Shown one piece after another: positions 27,746 through 36,002 of a DNA stretch of 64,000 nucleotides (positions are counted from its first letter, which is position 1; each line of letters begins with the position of its first letter). A program made the translations under genes and the position numbers. The DNA lies in NCBI GenBank assembly GCA_947002045.1, contig CAMQJB010000002.1, positions 14,550-78,549 of the forward strand, read 5' to 3'. This DNA is from an uncultured Collinsella sp. GTDB lineage: Bacteria; Actinomycetota; Coriobacteriia; Coriobacteriales; Coriobacteriaceae. The notes beneath the pieces were generated by a model that searched no databases, was not told the DNA's origin, and worked only from the letters and a program-made list of their open reading frames with translations.

Positions 27746-28578
27746 ATCTTGTCCCTCTTTTCGATAAGGTCGGCCCTTCGAAACCACAGTCCACCCAACG
27801 ATAGGCATAACGACATAATCACAATTGAAAACAAGCCACTCGAGCCCGTCGCAATTCCTTCTTTGACGATTCCACCCCAGCGCAACAGCATCAAGGCATT
27901 TCCCAGTAGCGCCCAATGCCGCGCATATGCCGAACAGATCAGGTAGCTCATTACAACCGCAAATGAAACTGACGGCCCAAGCACAAACCCAACCGTTGCC
28001 TGCACAAACGCAAGCGCCTCAAAAGCAAGAAAGAGACCTGCGAAAAACGGCAGTGCACCTGCTTCGCTCGCCTTGAGAAACCACGGCGCCAAATTAGCCA
28101 GCTGAAGCGACTCGCCATGGATGACCGCGCTGAACGAGGCACTCACCATCAAGCTCCAAATCACAACAGAGCAAACCACCACGAGCAGCGAAAATGCTGT
28201 TATCGCCGCCACTGAGATAAAACGCGAGACCCACCAAAGGGTTCTCGCCCGGCATCGGACAAGCGTTTGCAAACCAAACCCGTGCAACGATTCGGCGGGA
28301 TAATCGAGTGTTGTATAGAGAATAAGCAGAATGAGAAATAGCCATCCTAGCGGAGGCACAAACATGACCCCGGGCCTAGGCTCAAACGGAGCAGATCCGG
28401 CAAACACGAGCGCAAGATTGTCCGCAAACCCCAAGGCATCCGTCCTGACCCCATACACAGAAGACAAACCGTAGGCGTACACCAGGTTCGCAACGGTCAC
28501 TGCCGCAATCGCAATAAAGGTAATGATGTTCTTCTTCAAAACGGTCCTCAGGTCCGCGGCGACCAGCCTAAACAGCAT
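27742..28578 (-). CDS. ABC-2-type permease subunit 1
   Basis: 278 residues with six predicted hydrophobic segments. The start (MLFRLVAADLRTVLKKN) is a typical short cytoplasmic entry helix. The ATG at 28578 shares one base with the upstream gene's stop (TGATG), and its own stop overlaps the ATPase start. No substrate can be read from the sequence. The tandem of two different permeases plus one ATPase resembles antimicrobial peptide export/immunity complexes. Confidence 0.85.
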   Translation of the reverse strand: MLFRLVAADLRTVLKKNIITFIAIAAVTVANLVYAYGLSSVYGVRTDALGFADNLALVFAGSAPFEPRPGVMFVPPLGWLFLILLILYTTLDYPAESLHGFGLQTLVRCRARTLWWVSRFISVAAITAFSLLVVVCSVVIWSLMVSASFSAVIHGESLQLANLAPWFLKASEAGALPFFAGLFLAFEALAFVQATVGFVLGPSVSFAVVMSYLICSAYARHWALLGNALMLLRWGGIVKEGIATGSSGLFSIVIMSLCLSLGGLWFRRADLIEKRDKI

Positions 28579-29459
28579 CAGACCATCTCCCGCCTTTTCC
28601 ACGCCCCAGAAAAAGCCAACGAAGCAAGGGTCAATAATATGATTTCCGCAAAACCGGCTCGAATGTCTGGCCAGTTATTCAGCGATTCCGACCTGATGCT
28701 GTTGAAGATATTGCAGTTAAACCCCACACAAGCCATTACGCCGAAGATCCAGCCATTTGCAAAATGCCACGCAACCATTAGCAGATACGGGACAATTATC
28801 GCTTTGATTCTGCTACGAAACAAAATTGAGAAGCCAGTTACAGCCATGGATAAAGTCCCGAGCGTGACCGCATCGAACAGCGTGTATGCAAGCACATATA
28901 ACAAAGGATGTGAATAAAATAGACCGGAGAAATAGCTATGTAGGTAAAGCCCTACGTAGGTCGACTCATCGACCCGAGGAAGATACGCAGGAAAAAGCAT
29001 CGAGACAATCAGGAAATTGACGAGCAGAGGAATGGCAGTCACTGTAAACGCGGAGAGGAAAGCAGACAGCACCTTTACGTTCACGTATGCCTTTCTGGAA
29101 ACGCGCGTGCATATCTGCATGTCATAACCACTCAAACGCTCAAAGAGGCACGACCAAGATCCGGCCAACATTGCAAGCAGGGGCAGTGCATAGAAAAACA
29201 CCGACGCAGACAGTGGCGCGTTCGCGCTCACAACAATCCAGTTACCGAAGCTGCTTTCACGTGTTTGACCGAGATAGTTTTTGGCTTGCATGCCAACGCC
29301 GTAACCAAAAGAAAGAAGGTTGTGACGTTCTTTTTCCAAATTTGCCCACGGCTCCAGCGCAGCAGCTATTGCAACTGCGACTGCAATCAAGAGAGCAAAG
29401 ATAAAAGCTGGGCGTCTTATCGTTTTCGACAGCTCATATCTTACGAGCCTTTGGTTCAT
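28578..29459 (-). CDS. ABC-2-type permease subunit 2
   Basis: 293 residues, starting at the ATG 29459 behind GGGGGAGGAGG. It has an N-terminal cytoplasmic helix (LVRYELSKTIRRP) followed by a first span, a large extracellular loop (~50-95) and five further spans. It is distinct from subunit 1 in sequence but similar in plan. It is the first transporter gene of the overlapping operon and begins 54 bases after the secreted-protein gene. Confidence 0.85.
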   Translation of the reverse strand: MNQRLVRYELSKTIRRPAFIFALLIAVAVAIAAALEPWANLEKERHNLLSFGYGVGMQAKNYLGQTRESSFGNWIVVSANAPLSASVFFYALPLLAMLAGSWSCLFERLSGYDMQICTRVSRKAYVNVKVLSAFLSAFTVTAIPLLVNFLIVSMLFPAYLPRVDESTYVGLYLHSYFSGLFYSHPLLYVLAYTLFDAVTLGTLSMAVTGFSILFRSRIKAIIVPYLLMVAWHFANGWIFGVMACVGFNCNIFNSIRSESLNNWPDIRAGFAEIILLTLASLAFSGAWKRREMV

Positions 29460-29513
29460 ACGTCCTCCTCCCCCTTCCGACCCAGAAAGCCGGAAGGGAG
29501 CCAATTCAAACAA

Positions 29514-30026
29514 CTATGCGGGAAGCTTGCGGAAATGCCCGACGCAGTCGGGGCTCCATACACCAATAACAGTGCCGTAGCCAGACTCCGCCCATGCAGT
29601 CAGTCGCGCCGCAGATCGCCCGTTCTCACGGACGAGGTTATACATTTCCCACTGTCCCTTGTGATTCGAACGATACGTTCCCTGAGTACAATTCATGCTG
29701 CCGCTACCGCTTGTGTTATACGCACCGTCTGTATATAACCGAAGCGGATTTCCCGTATAACCTTGGATATCCAGATAGAGCGATGAGGAATCATCCTTTT
29801 GACGGTAGCCAGTTGCACTCGTCCCGGCACATTGAAAACTAAATGCCCTATCGGCATTGTTCGTACAGGTCGTAATTCCCGTATCGGCGTTTTGAGTAAT
29901 GCTAGAAACCTGAGAGGTGTCAAACTCCTCTTGCGCGAACGATGCAGCGGGAACCCCTAGGGACAGACCCGCAGCAATCGCCAACCCGACTCCGATTCGA
30001 GTAATAGCGCTCCTTGGCTTAATCAT
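29514..30026 (-). CDS. Secreted four-cysteine protein associated with the ABC-2 operon
   Basis: 170 residues. A clear signal peptide (basic start MIKPRS, hydrophobic core, then PAASFA before QEE) precedes a mature ~135-residue protein with four cysteines, enough for two disulfides. The Ser/Asn/Gly/Tyr-rich body (TSATGYRQKDDSSSLYLDIQ) looks like small secreted proteins of the DUF2712 kind that sit beside ABC-2 transporters; that family link is my tentative recognition. I chose the ATG at 30026 because GGAGAAGG precedes it. It is co-directional with the permeases, so it may be the substrate or a secreted effector/bacteriocin-like product. Confidence 0.75.
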   Translation of the reverse strand: MIKPRSAITRIGVGLAIAAGLSLGVPAASFAQEEFDTSQVSSITQNADTGITTCTNNADRAFSFQCAGTSATGYRQKDDSSSLYLDIQGYTGNPLRLYTDGAYNTSGSGSMNCTQGTYRSNHKGQWEMYNLVRENGRSAARLTAWAESGYGTVIGVWSPDCVGHFRKLPA

Positions 30027-30135
30027 GGCCTTCTCCAATCAAAAGCGGCTAACAATGCGTCGACGCACAGCAACCTTTGCATGAATGGAGAAAGATGTCT
30101 GTAAACACTCGCTATTGAGTTGATAATCCAGGCGT

Positions 30136-32277
30136 TTACACGTTATCTACCTGCGATAACAATGAAATAAGCTCTGCTTTGTTCTTGATCTTCAACTGGC
30201 GATAGGACGCGGATCGCAGCGCTTGCACCGTAGATGCAGCGTAACCGACATCCTGCGCAATGGTCTTTGTCGTTGTGCCCTCTGCCGTCATCAACAATAT
30301 TCGGGCCTGAACATCGGACAGGGCGCGCGACGTAAGCAGAGCCAGCCGGCGCACGTGAGCTGCTTCGGTGGACCCGTTCGCACGGTACTTCAAGACGGCC
30401 TTCTCGTCCTCAACCGAGCGTACGAGCACGATGTGCGTAACGAGCATGGGCACAGACCAGCAAACAATCACCGTTGCCACGACGACATTGACGGCCGAAC
30501 TTTGCCCCAGCAACGACGCAAGGAACAGAGGCTCGAAAACCGTCAGATCCTGCACCATGTTGAGCAAGACAACCCAGACAGGAGCCGCCGCCCCAAAGCA
30601 AAGCATCCATATCCCAAGCATTTTGCGCTGCGGACAGCTACGCAGCACTATGTATGTGAGCAACATCCCCGTCAGCACCGCGAACCCATGGATTCGCCCC
30701 CTAGTGGCCGCATGGATTAAAGTAGCCGCGCCTATTGACACCAACGGCACGATAGCCCGGACACGGGCATGCACCTTAAACGGACGCAGCCCAACAGCGA
30801 GCGAGACCGTAGATGCCACGCCGCACAGCAGGACCGGCGCAGCCATCAACGGATCGCATATACACCTCCATGCCGCGATATAGACAAAAGACCATTCCAC
30901 GGCAGACAGCACCGCCCATACGCACGGGCTTCCGAGCCCAATCGCCCCATCCGTTCTAGTCAGCGCAACTTCACGATTCAGTTTTTCACCCGCGTAGTGC
31001 AGCGACAGAAGCAGTCCGAGACCCAATGCATAGCTTGCGAGAGAAAAGGCGACTGCCCGCGAAACACCGGATCCCCAATCGCTATCCGCCATTACCAAGG
31101 GGCCCGCCGCAAGGAGGATAAAAAATGTTGTGAGCAGGTATCGAAACAGCCGGCGCGTCCGAACTGATGTCAACATATCACCAGCATGCCGCTGCAGCAG
31201 ACCAGGCCCTGTAGCATCACCCTCACCCGCAAACAATGCCACGAGCTCGCGTGAGCCCGCAACCGATGCCTTCCCGTATGCTCGGTGAAGCGTTGTTCGC
31301 ACCGTCGATGGCTTCGTACCCGTCTCCCTGGCAATTTCCGCCGGCGTTTTCCCTTTGAGCAGCAGTCGAACAAACTGCTCTTCTCGAGGCGACAGGGCAG
31401 GGGAAAACACCCCCGCATCGAATGGGTCGGACGTGCGAGGGGTATCCGAATTGTTGTCCCGTTTCTCCCTTAGCAATGTGCATACGAAGGCGGCAACAGC
31501 AATAGCGGACCCCATCGACAGTGATGCAATGACTGCGGCATCGCTTGCAAAGTATGCCACCTCGACAGCCGGAACAAGGCCAATGGGAACTGCTACAAGC
31601 ACAGAACAGGCAAACACGTCGCCCTGCCCCCGACCAAAGGCGCGGGGACAGCAAAGCAGCGGGACCGCAGCCAATACGAGATAGACCAGCGGAATTAAAA
31701 GCACGAGGCCAATTGATGCGGCCGTTACAGAGGGCATCCCCCATGGCTCGGGAACGACTCTCCATGAAATTCGACAGCAAAACAGCAGGCAAGACAGGAC
31801 AACTATTGTTTCTGCAAAAAGCGTGCTCTGCGATCGGCGGGTCCCCCTTTCGCCGTCCCGCGCCGCCCCCCGTATCAAAGGAGAGCCCGCCGTATCCCAA
31901 ATTACATATGAGAGGAGCAACGACCCAGTGAAGCACAAGGCACACGAAACACGATGCAACAACCAGATTGGTGCAAACACGATTGGAATAGAATCTCCGC
32001 GAGCATAGAAGGCCAAGTCGACCCATTCGGGAACCACCGCAATAGCAGCAAGGAAAACACCGAAGACGCCAAGGCGACCCGGCCGTCTTATTTCTCTCCC
32101 CTTGCGGAGCGCAACACCATGACCAAACGCCGCGAGGCATGCGCCAAGGATAACGAGCCAGGTCATTGCACCTGATGCCAAGCCGATTGAAGATGAAAAC
32201 CGGTGATAAGGGGTAACCGCCATTACGACGAGCGCAATGGCGAAAGCAGATGTGGCAGAACAGCGGGAAAAGAGCAT
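30136..32277 (-). CDS. Multi-span membrane LuxR regulator with two HTH domains
   Basis: 713 residues from the ATG at 32277, behind GGAGG; an upstream ATG at 32298 has no such site. It is two modules in tandem. The first has about seven hydrophobic spans (~1-270), then a LuxR-type HTH (~294-348, LSPREEQFVRLLLKGKTPAE). The second has another multi-span block (~370-640), then a second HTH (~650-713, IAQDVGYAASTVQALRSA). Coriobacterial membrane LuxR proteins normally have one such module, so this looks like an internal duplication and fusion. It lies 109 bases upstream of the secreted-protein/ABC-2 operon and most likely controls it. Ligand unknown. Confidence 0.85.
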   Translation of the reverse strand: MLFSRCSATSAFAIALVVMAVTPYHRFSSSIGLASGAMTWLVILGACLAAFGHGVALRKGREIRRPGRLGVFGVFLAAIAVVPEWVDLAFYARGDSIPIVFAPIWLLHRVSCALCFTGSLLLSYVIWDTAGSPLIRGAARDGERGTRRSQSTLFAETIVVLSCLLFCCRISWRVVPEPWGMPSVTAASIGLVLLIPLVYLVLAAVPLLCCPRAFGRGQGDVFACSVLVAVPIGLVPAVEVAYFASDAAVIASLSMGSAIAVAAFVCTLLREKRDNNSDTPRTSDPFDAGVFSPALSPREEQFVRLLLKGKTPAEIARETGTKPSTVRTTLHRAYGKASVAGSRELVALFAGEGDATGPGLLQRHAGDMLTSVRTRRLFRYLLTTFFILLAAGPLVMADSDWGSGVSRAVAFSLASYALGLGLLLSLHYAGEKLNREVALTRTDGAIGLGSPCVWAVLSAVEWSFVYIAAWRCICDPLMAAPVLLCGVASTVSLAVGLRPFKVHARVRAIVPLVSIGAATLIHAATRGRIHGFAVLTGMLLTYIVLRSCPQRKMLGIWMLCFGAAAPVWVVLLNMVQDLTVFEPLFLASLLGQSSAVNVVVATVIVCWSVPMLVTHIVLVRSVEDEKAVLKYRANGSTEAAHVRRLALLTSRALSDVQARILLMTAEGTTTKTIAQDVGYAASTVQALRSASYRQLKIKNKAELISLLSQVDNV

Positions 32278-32419
32278 ATGACCTCCATAGCGTGTCATTA
32301 TATCGCTCGGGCTGCTCGTTTATCTCCACGCCCACACCAGCCAGCATCAACGATTCAGGCGAACTCCAATCCGAGCCAGATCACGGTTCAGCTTTTGTCC
32401 GCAGTCCCCGCATCAAAGC

Positions 32420-32557
32420 GGGATGCGGTTTCCTTTTGAGCGTCGATCTGGAAACTGTATCCCGTTCTGAGTCAATATTCTGGGACGCAGTTTCCGCAGC
32501 ACACCCCATTCGGAAAGCGTGTCCCAGTATTTGGCCGCAAACTGGGGCGCGCTTTCC
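32420..32557. repeat. Array of five alternating 14-bp palindromic arms (REP/BIME-like)
   Basis: Arms of form GGGAYGCRGTTTCC and its complement occur at 32420-32433, 32450-32463, 32482-32495, 32512-32525 and 32544-32557, alternating in orientation with 16-18-base spacers and a 30-32-base period. Adjacent arms form two hairpins plus one unpaired arm. The whole 440-base gap between the LuxR gene and the kinase gene holds no convincing CDS. Confidence 0.7.
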
Positions 32558-32718
32558 GGATGGGTCGAGACGAAGGCCAAGCCAGACAGGCAGCCTCGCA
32601 TCCCGCCATCCTCGCCATCCGCCTGAGCGTGCTACACTAGCAGCATCTATGCCACCGCGAACGGCTCGGCCCCGCGCCCGCCGCTCGCAAACGAACTTTA
32701 AACGCACGAGGGTTGGCC

Positions 32719-34572
32719 ATGCCGCTTTTCTCGCAACATACCGCCCGGTTCTCGCCGGACGTTCCCTTGGAGGGCACTAGCTCTCGCGAGCTGCTCAAGC
32801 GGTACCAGCCGCTCGAGACGCTTGCGACCGGCGGTTTTGGCTCCATCGAGATTTGCCGCGACACGCATCTGCGCCGTCGCGTGGCCATTAAGCGCATCCC
32901 CCTTATCAACGACGCCGGCATGCCCGCCAGCGACATCATGGACGTGCTGCGCGAGGCGCATACCGCCGCCATGCTTCAACATCCCAATATCGTGCAGGTT
33001 ATCGACTTTACGCACGACACCGCCTATGCCTACCTGGTCATGGAGTATGTCGACGGTATGTCGTTGGCCGAGTTTTTGCATCGCGTGGACGGCCACTCGC
33101 TCACCTTTGACGAGGCCGCGGCCATTGCCGACGCGCTGGGTCAGGCACTCACCTTTGCCCATGCAAACGGCGTGCTTCATCTGGACATAAAGCCCGCCAA
33201 TGTGCTTATCGACCATTCGGGCAATGTAAAGATCACCGACTTTGGCATGGCGCGGCTGTCGTCCGCCGGCGGCTTTGGCGGATCGCGCGGCGGCACCATC
33301 GGCTACATGCCGCCCGAGCAGCTCGATATCGAGACCGGCACGGTCGACGAACGTGCCGATGTCTTTGCCCTTGCCTGCGTGATCTACGAGGGCCTGTGCG
33401 GCAGTGCCCCCTTTATGGCGGCCACGCCTGCCGACTCGCTCGACCGCATCATCGGCGGCGCCACCTATCCCAGCGAACTGATCCCTCACTTTCCCCCGGG
33501 GGCCGAGGCGGCGCTCATGAGCGCTCTCTCCCCCATGCCGCAAGACCGCCCCGATAGCATCGAGGCATTCTGCGACCGACTCCTTGCCGGCTTGGGGAGC
33601 GTGCGCGAAGGCCGTCGCAGCTTGGAGCAGATGGTAGGCGAGCTTTCGAATGACGAGTGCGCGGCAGATGATATCGAGCCATCGAGCTACGAGGATGACA
33701 CCGTCGAGGTCGACCCCGCACTTGGCTGGGCGGGCACGCGCTGGGGCCGCGCACGCAATTACACCATGCGCGGCATCTCGGCGCTCTCATGCGGAGCCTT
33801 CAGCTTTTTGCTTATGCAGACAGCCGGCGTCGCGACGCTTCCCGGGCTGGTCGTGGCGGCCGTCGCCATTGGCGCGGCGGCAGGCTTGGCCCCGCAGATT
33901 GGCTCGGCCATCTCGGCCGTGGGCTTTTTGGTGCTCATGGCCAACGCCACCATGCAGGCGCAGGGCATCCTGTCGATGCTGCCGGTCGCGGTCATTTTTG
34001 CCGCTGCCATGTCCGGTTGGTGGATTGCTTGGGGACGCACCGAGGCGGCTGCGAGCGCGACGCTCACCTGCGCGCTTGCGCTGGGTTGCCTAACCGGCGA
34101 CGCCCTCCTTGCCGCCGGAGCCGCCACGAGCATCGCGGCGTTTTGGCTCGGCCCGGCAAGCGCAGCGGCGGCCACGGGCATGGGCGCACTCTTTGCCCGC
34201 CTTGCCGCAGCGGCTCTCTCTGCGGGAGGCGTACTGGGGCTTAGCAATGTCGTCGCAGCGCTGGGAGACGCGCTCCTTCTCGCTGCAATCGTGCTGGTTG
34301 CAGCAATAGCCGCGGCAACATCGCTGCTGCTCAATGCTCATGCCAAGCGCGCCGAGCAGGGATCGAACCTTGCCGCCATCGTCGCAATTGCCGTCGCCGG
34401 CATCGGCTCGGCCGTATCGTTTTGTCTTGCACACCATATGGAAATTGCCAGCCTTGCGGGCCCGGTCGTCGCCAAGGCGGCGGTTACGGGAATCCTATCC
34501 TCTATAATCGTCGGGATATGCCTTTATTTGCTCGGATACCAAAGAACCTATACGGAGAGTGATCTTTCGTGA
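32719..34572 (+). CDS. Ser/Thr protein kinase with polytopic membrane domain
   Basis: 617 residues from the ATG at 32719. The kinase domain (~30-290) has ATGGFGSIE, VAIKRIP with Lys58, HLDIKPANVL with catalytic Asp156, and TDFGMARL. The catalytic loop is HLD, not HRD, so it is a non-RD kinase. After a linker, residues ~345-615 hold many Ala/Gly-rich hydrophobic spans (roughly eight to ten), unlike the single-span PknB at the end of the cluster. Its stop overlaps the FhaA-like start by four bases (GTGA), so it heads the growth-signalling operon. Confidence 0.88.
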   Translation: MPLFSQHTARFSPDVPLEGTSSRELLKRYQPLETLATGGFGSIEICRDTHLRRRVAIKRIPLINDAGMPASDIMDVLREAHTAAMLQHPNIVQVIDFTHDTAYAYLVMEYVDGMSLAEFLHRVDGHSLTFDEAAAIADALGQALTFAHANGVLHLDIKPANVLIDHSGNVKITDFGMARLSSAGGFGGSRGGTIGYMPPEQLDIETGTVDERADVFALACVIYEGLCGSAPFMAATPADSLDRIIGGATYPSELIPHFPPGAEAALMSALSPMPQDRPDSIEAFCDRLLAGLGSVREGRRSLEQMVGELSNDECAADDIEPSSYEDDTVEVDPALGWAGTRWGRARNYTMRGISALSCGAFSFLLMQTAGVATLPGLVVAAVAIGAAAGLAPQIGSAISAVGFLVLMANATMQAQGILSMLPVAVIFAAAMSGWWIAWGRTEAAASATLTCALALGCLTGDALLAAGAATSIAAFWLGPASAAAATGMGALFARLAAAALSAGGVLGLSNVVAALGDALLLAAIVLVAAIAAATSLLLNAHAKRAEQGSNLAAIVAIAVAGIGSAVSFCLAHHMEIASLAGPVVAKAAVTGILSSIIVGICLYLLGYQRTYTESDLS

Positions 34573-35579
34573 ACTTCCTGAACATCTTCGAGGACCACGT
34601 GGCCGGCATCTTCGGTGCCACCCGTGCCCCGTTCTCCTTTAAGAAGCTTGCCAAGCAGGCCGCTCGCGACATGGAGGATCAGACTCTGGTGATCAACGGC
34701 GTCAACACCGCGCCGGCGCTCTATACCATCCTGATTGCCGCCGACGACGATCCCATGCTCGCCCCGTTCTATCCCGAGCTTTCGCGCGAGGTCCGCGAGT
34801 TTGTGAAAGCGCAGGCCGAAAAGCGCCGCTACGTCTTTGTCGGCGAGCCCCTCGTTCGCTTTATGATCGACCCGCAGCTGCGCGGCGGCAAGTTCTCGGT
34901 CTTTGCCGAGAACGTCGATGCCCCCACGCTCGGTCGCCTGTACGAGGAAGAGCGCGCCTACCAAAACGGCCTGGGCCAGAACAACTCAGCCGCGAGCCGT
35001 GCCGCCAGCGCCCCGCGCGCCGGCCAGCAGCAGTTTGCCGCCCCGCAGCAACACCCCGCTGCTATGCCGCAGCAGCAGCCGGCACCTCGTGCTGCCACTC
35101 CCGACCCGCTTGCCGTGGCCGACCCCTTTGCGCCCAATATGCCCGATCCCGCCGCCGCACCCATCCCCGTGCCCCAAACCGTCTCGCGCGACGCGCTTGC
35201 CGGCATGGGCGGAGCCGCCGCGACCGGCGCCGCCGCTGGCCTTGGCGCCGCAGCCAGCATCGCCTCCAACATGGCAAGCTCTCGCGCCCCGCAGCGTCCG
35301 CTCGCCCAGCTCGTCGACGTCGTGAGCGGCGAGAGCCACGCCATCACCTCCGCACAGGTGACCATCGGTCGCGAGCGCTCGGTTTCCGACATCGCCCTGC
35401 GCGACCCCAACGTGTCGCGCCGTCATGCCCAGCTCACCTTTACCGGCTCGGACTGGTCGATCGAGGACCTCAACTCCACCAACGGCACGCTCGTCAACAA
35501 CCGTCGCATCACGCGCTGCCCGCTGCGCAACGGCGACCTGCTGACGTTTGGCCTGAGCACGTTCGAATTTAGGGGATAG
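34569..35579 (+). CDS. fhaA: FhaA-like protein (DUF3662 plus FHA)
   Basis: 336 residues from a GTG at 34569. The N-terminal ~125 residues are the DUF3662 domain of actinobacterial FhaA (opening MNFLNIFEDHVAGIFGATRA). A ~110-residue Ala/Pro/Gln linker follows. The C-terminal ~85 residues are an FHA domain with TIGRERSVSDI, SRRHAQL and DLNSTNGTLVNN. In mycobacteria FhaA binds phosphorylated MviN/Wag31 partners and tunes peptidoglycan precursor delivery. Here it lies in the same neighbourhood as the kinase, phosphatase and SEDS-PBP genes. Confidence 0.9.
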   Translation: MNFLNIFEDHVAGIFGATRAPFSFKKLAKQAARDMEDQTLVINGVNTAPALYTILIAADDDPMLAPFYPELSREVREFVKAQAEKRRYVFVGEPLVRFMIDPQLRGGKFSVFAENVDAPTLGRLYEEERAYQNGLGQNNSAASRAASAPRAGQQQFAAPQQHPAAMPQQQPAPRAATPDPLAVADPFAPNMPDPAAAPIPVPQTVSRDALAGMGGAAATGAAAGLGAAASIASNMASSRAPQRPLAQLVDVVSGESHAITSAQVTIGRERSVSDIALRDPNVSRRHAQLTFTGSDWSIEDLNSTNGTLVNNRRITRCPLRNGDLLTFGLSTFEFRG

Positions 35580-35585
35580 TCGCTT

Positions 35586-36002
35586 ATGAACATCGATATC
35601 GTCCTGTTTGCAGGCCGCATCGTCCTGGTCGTCCTGCTTTATATCTTCCTGTTTGCCGTCATGAAGACCGGCGTGGGGCTCGTCCGCGGCCAGCGCCGCG
35701 ACTCGGCCATCTGGACGATCGATGTGGACAAGGGCCCGCGCGGCATCCGCGGCATCCACGTGGATATGCTCGGCCCCGTCATCGTCGGCCGTTCGCCGTC
35801 GTCGGACATCTGCATCAACGAACCGTTTGTCTCGGCCTCGCATGCGCGTTTTTCGCTGCAGGGTCCGGCACTTATTATCGAGGACCTCAACTCGCTTAAC
35901 GGCACGCTCGTCAACGGCCGCCAGCTGGTGGAACCCGCAACGCTGCGCGAGGGCGACGAAGTCCAGATTGGCGACGTGGTCATGAAGGTGAACCGTCGAT
36001 GA
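35586..36002 (+). CDS. fhaB: FhaB-like protein: membrane anchor plus FHA
   Basis: 138 residues. An N-terminal span (residues ~5-24, IVLFAGRIVLVVLLYIFLFA) anchors a cytoplasmic FHA domain with IVGRSPSSDI, SASHARF and EDLNSLNGTLVNG. It matches FhaB/FipA of actinobacteria in size and order, which in that group works with FtsZ/FtsQ and the septal machinery. Its stop overlaps the start of the phosphatase gene by four bases (ATGA). Confidence 0.9.
   Translation: MNIDIVLFAGRIVLVVLLYIFLFAVMKTGVGLVRGQRRDSAIWTIDVDKGPRGIRGIHVDMLGPVIVGRSPSSDICINEPFVSASHARFSLQGPALIIEDLNSLNGTLVNGRQLVEPATLREGDEVQIGDVVMKVNRR

Noticed and set aside
32381..32707. A 108-codon minus-strand frame before the kinase operon.
   Set aside because: It is made largely of the alternating palindrome array; residues show no fold-like pattern.
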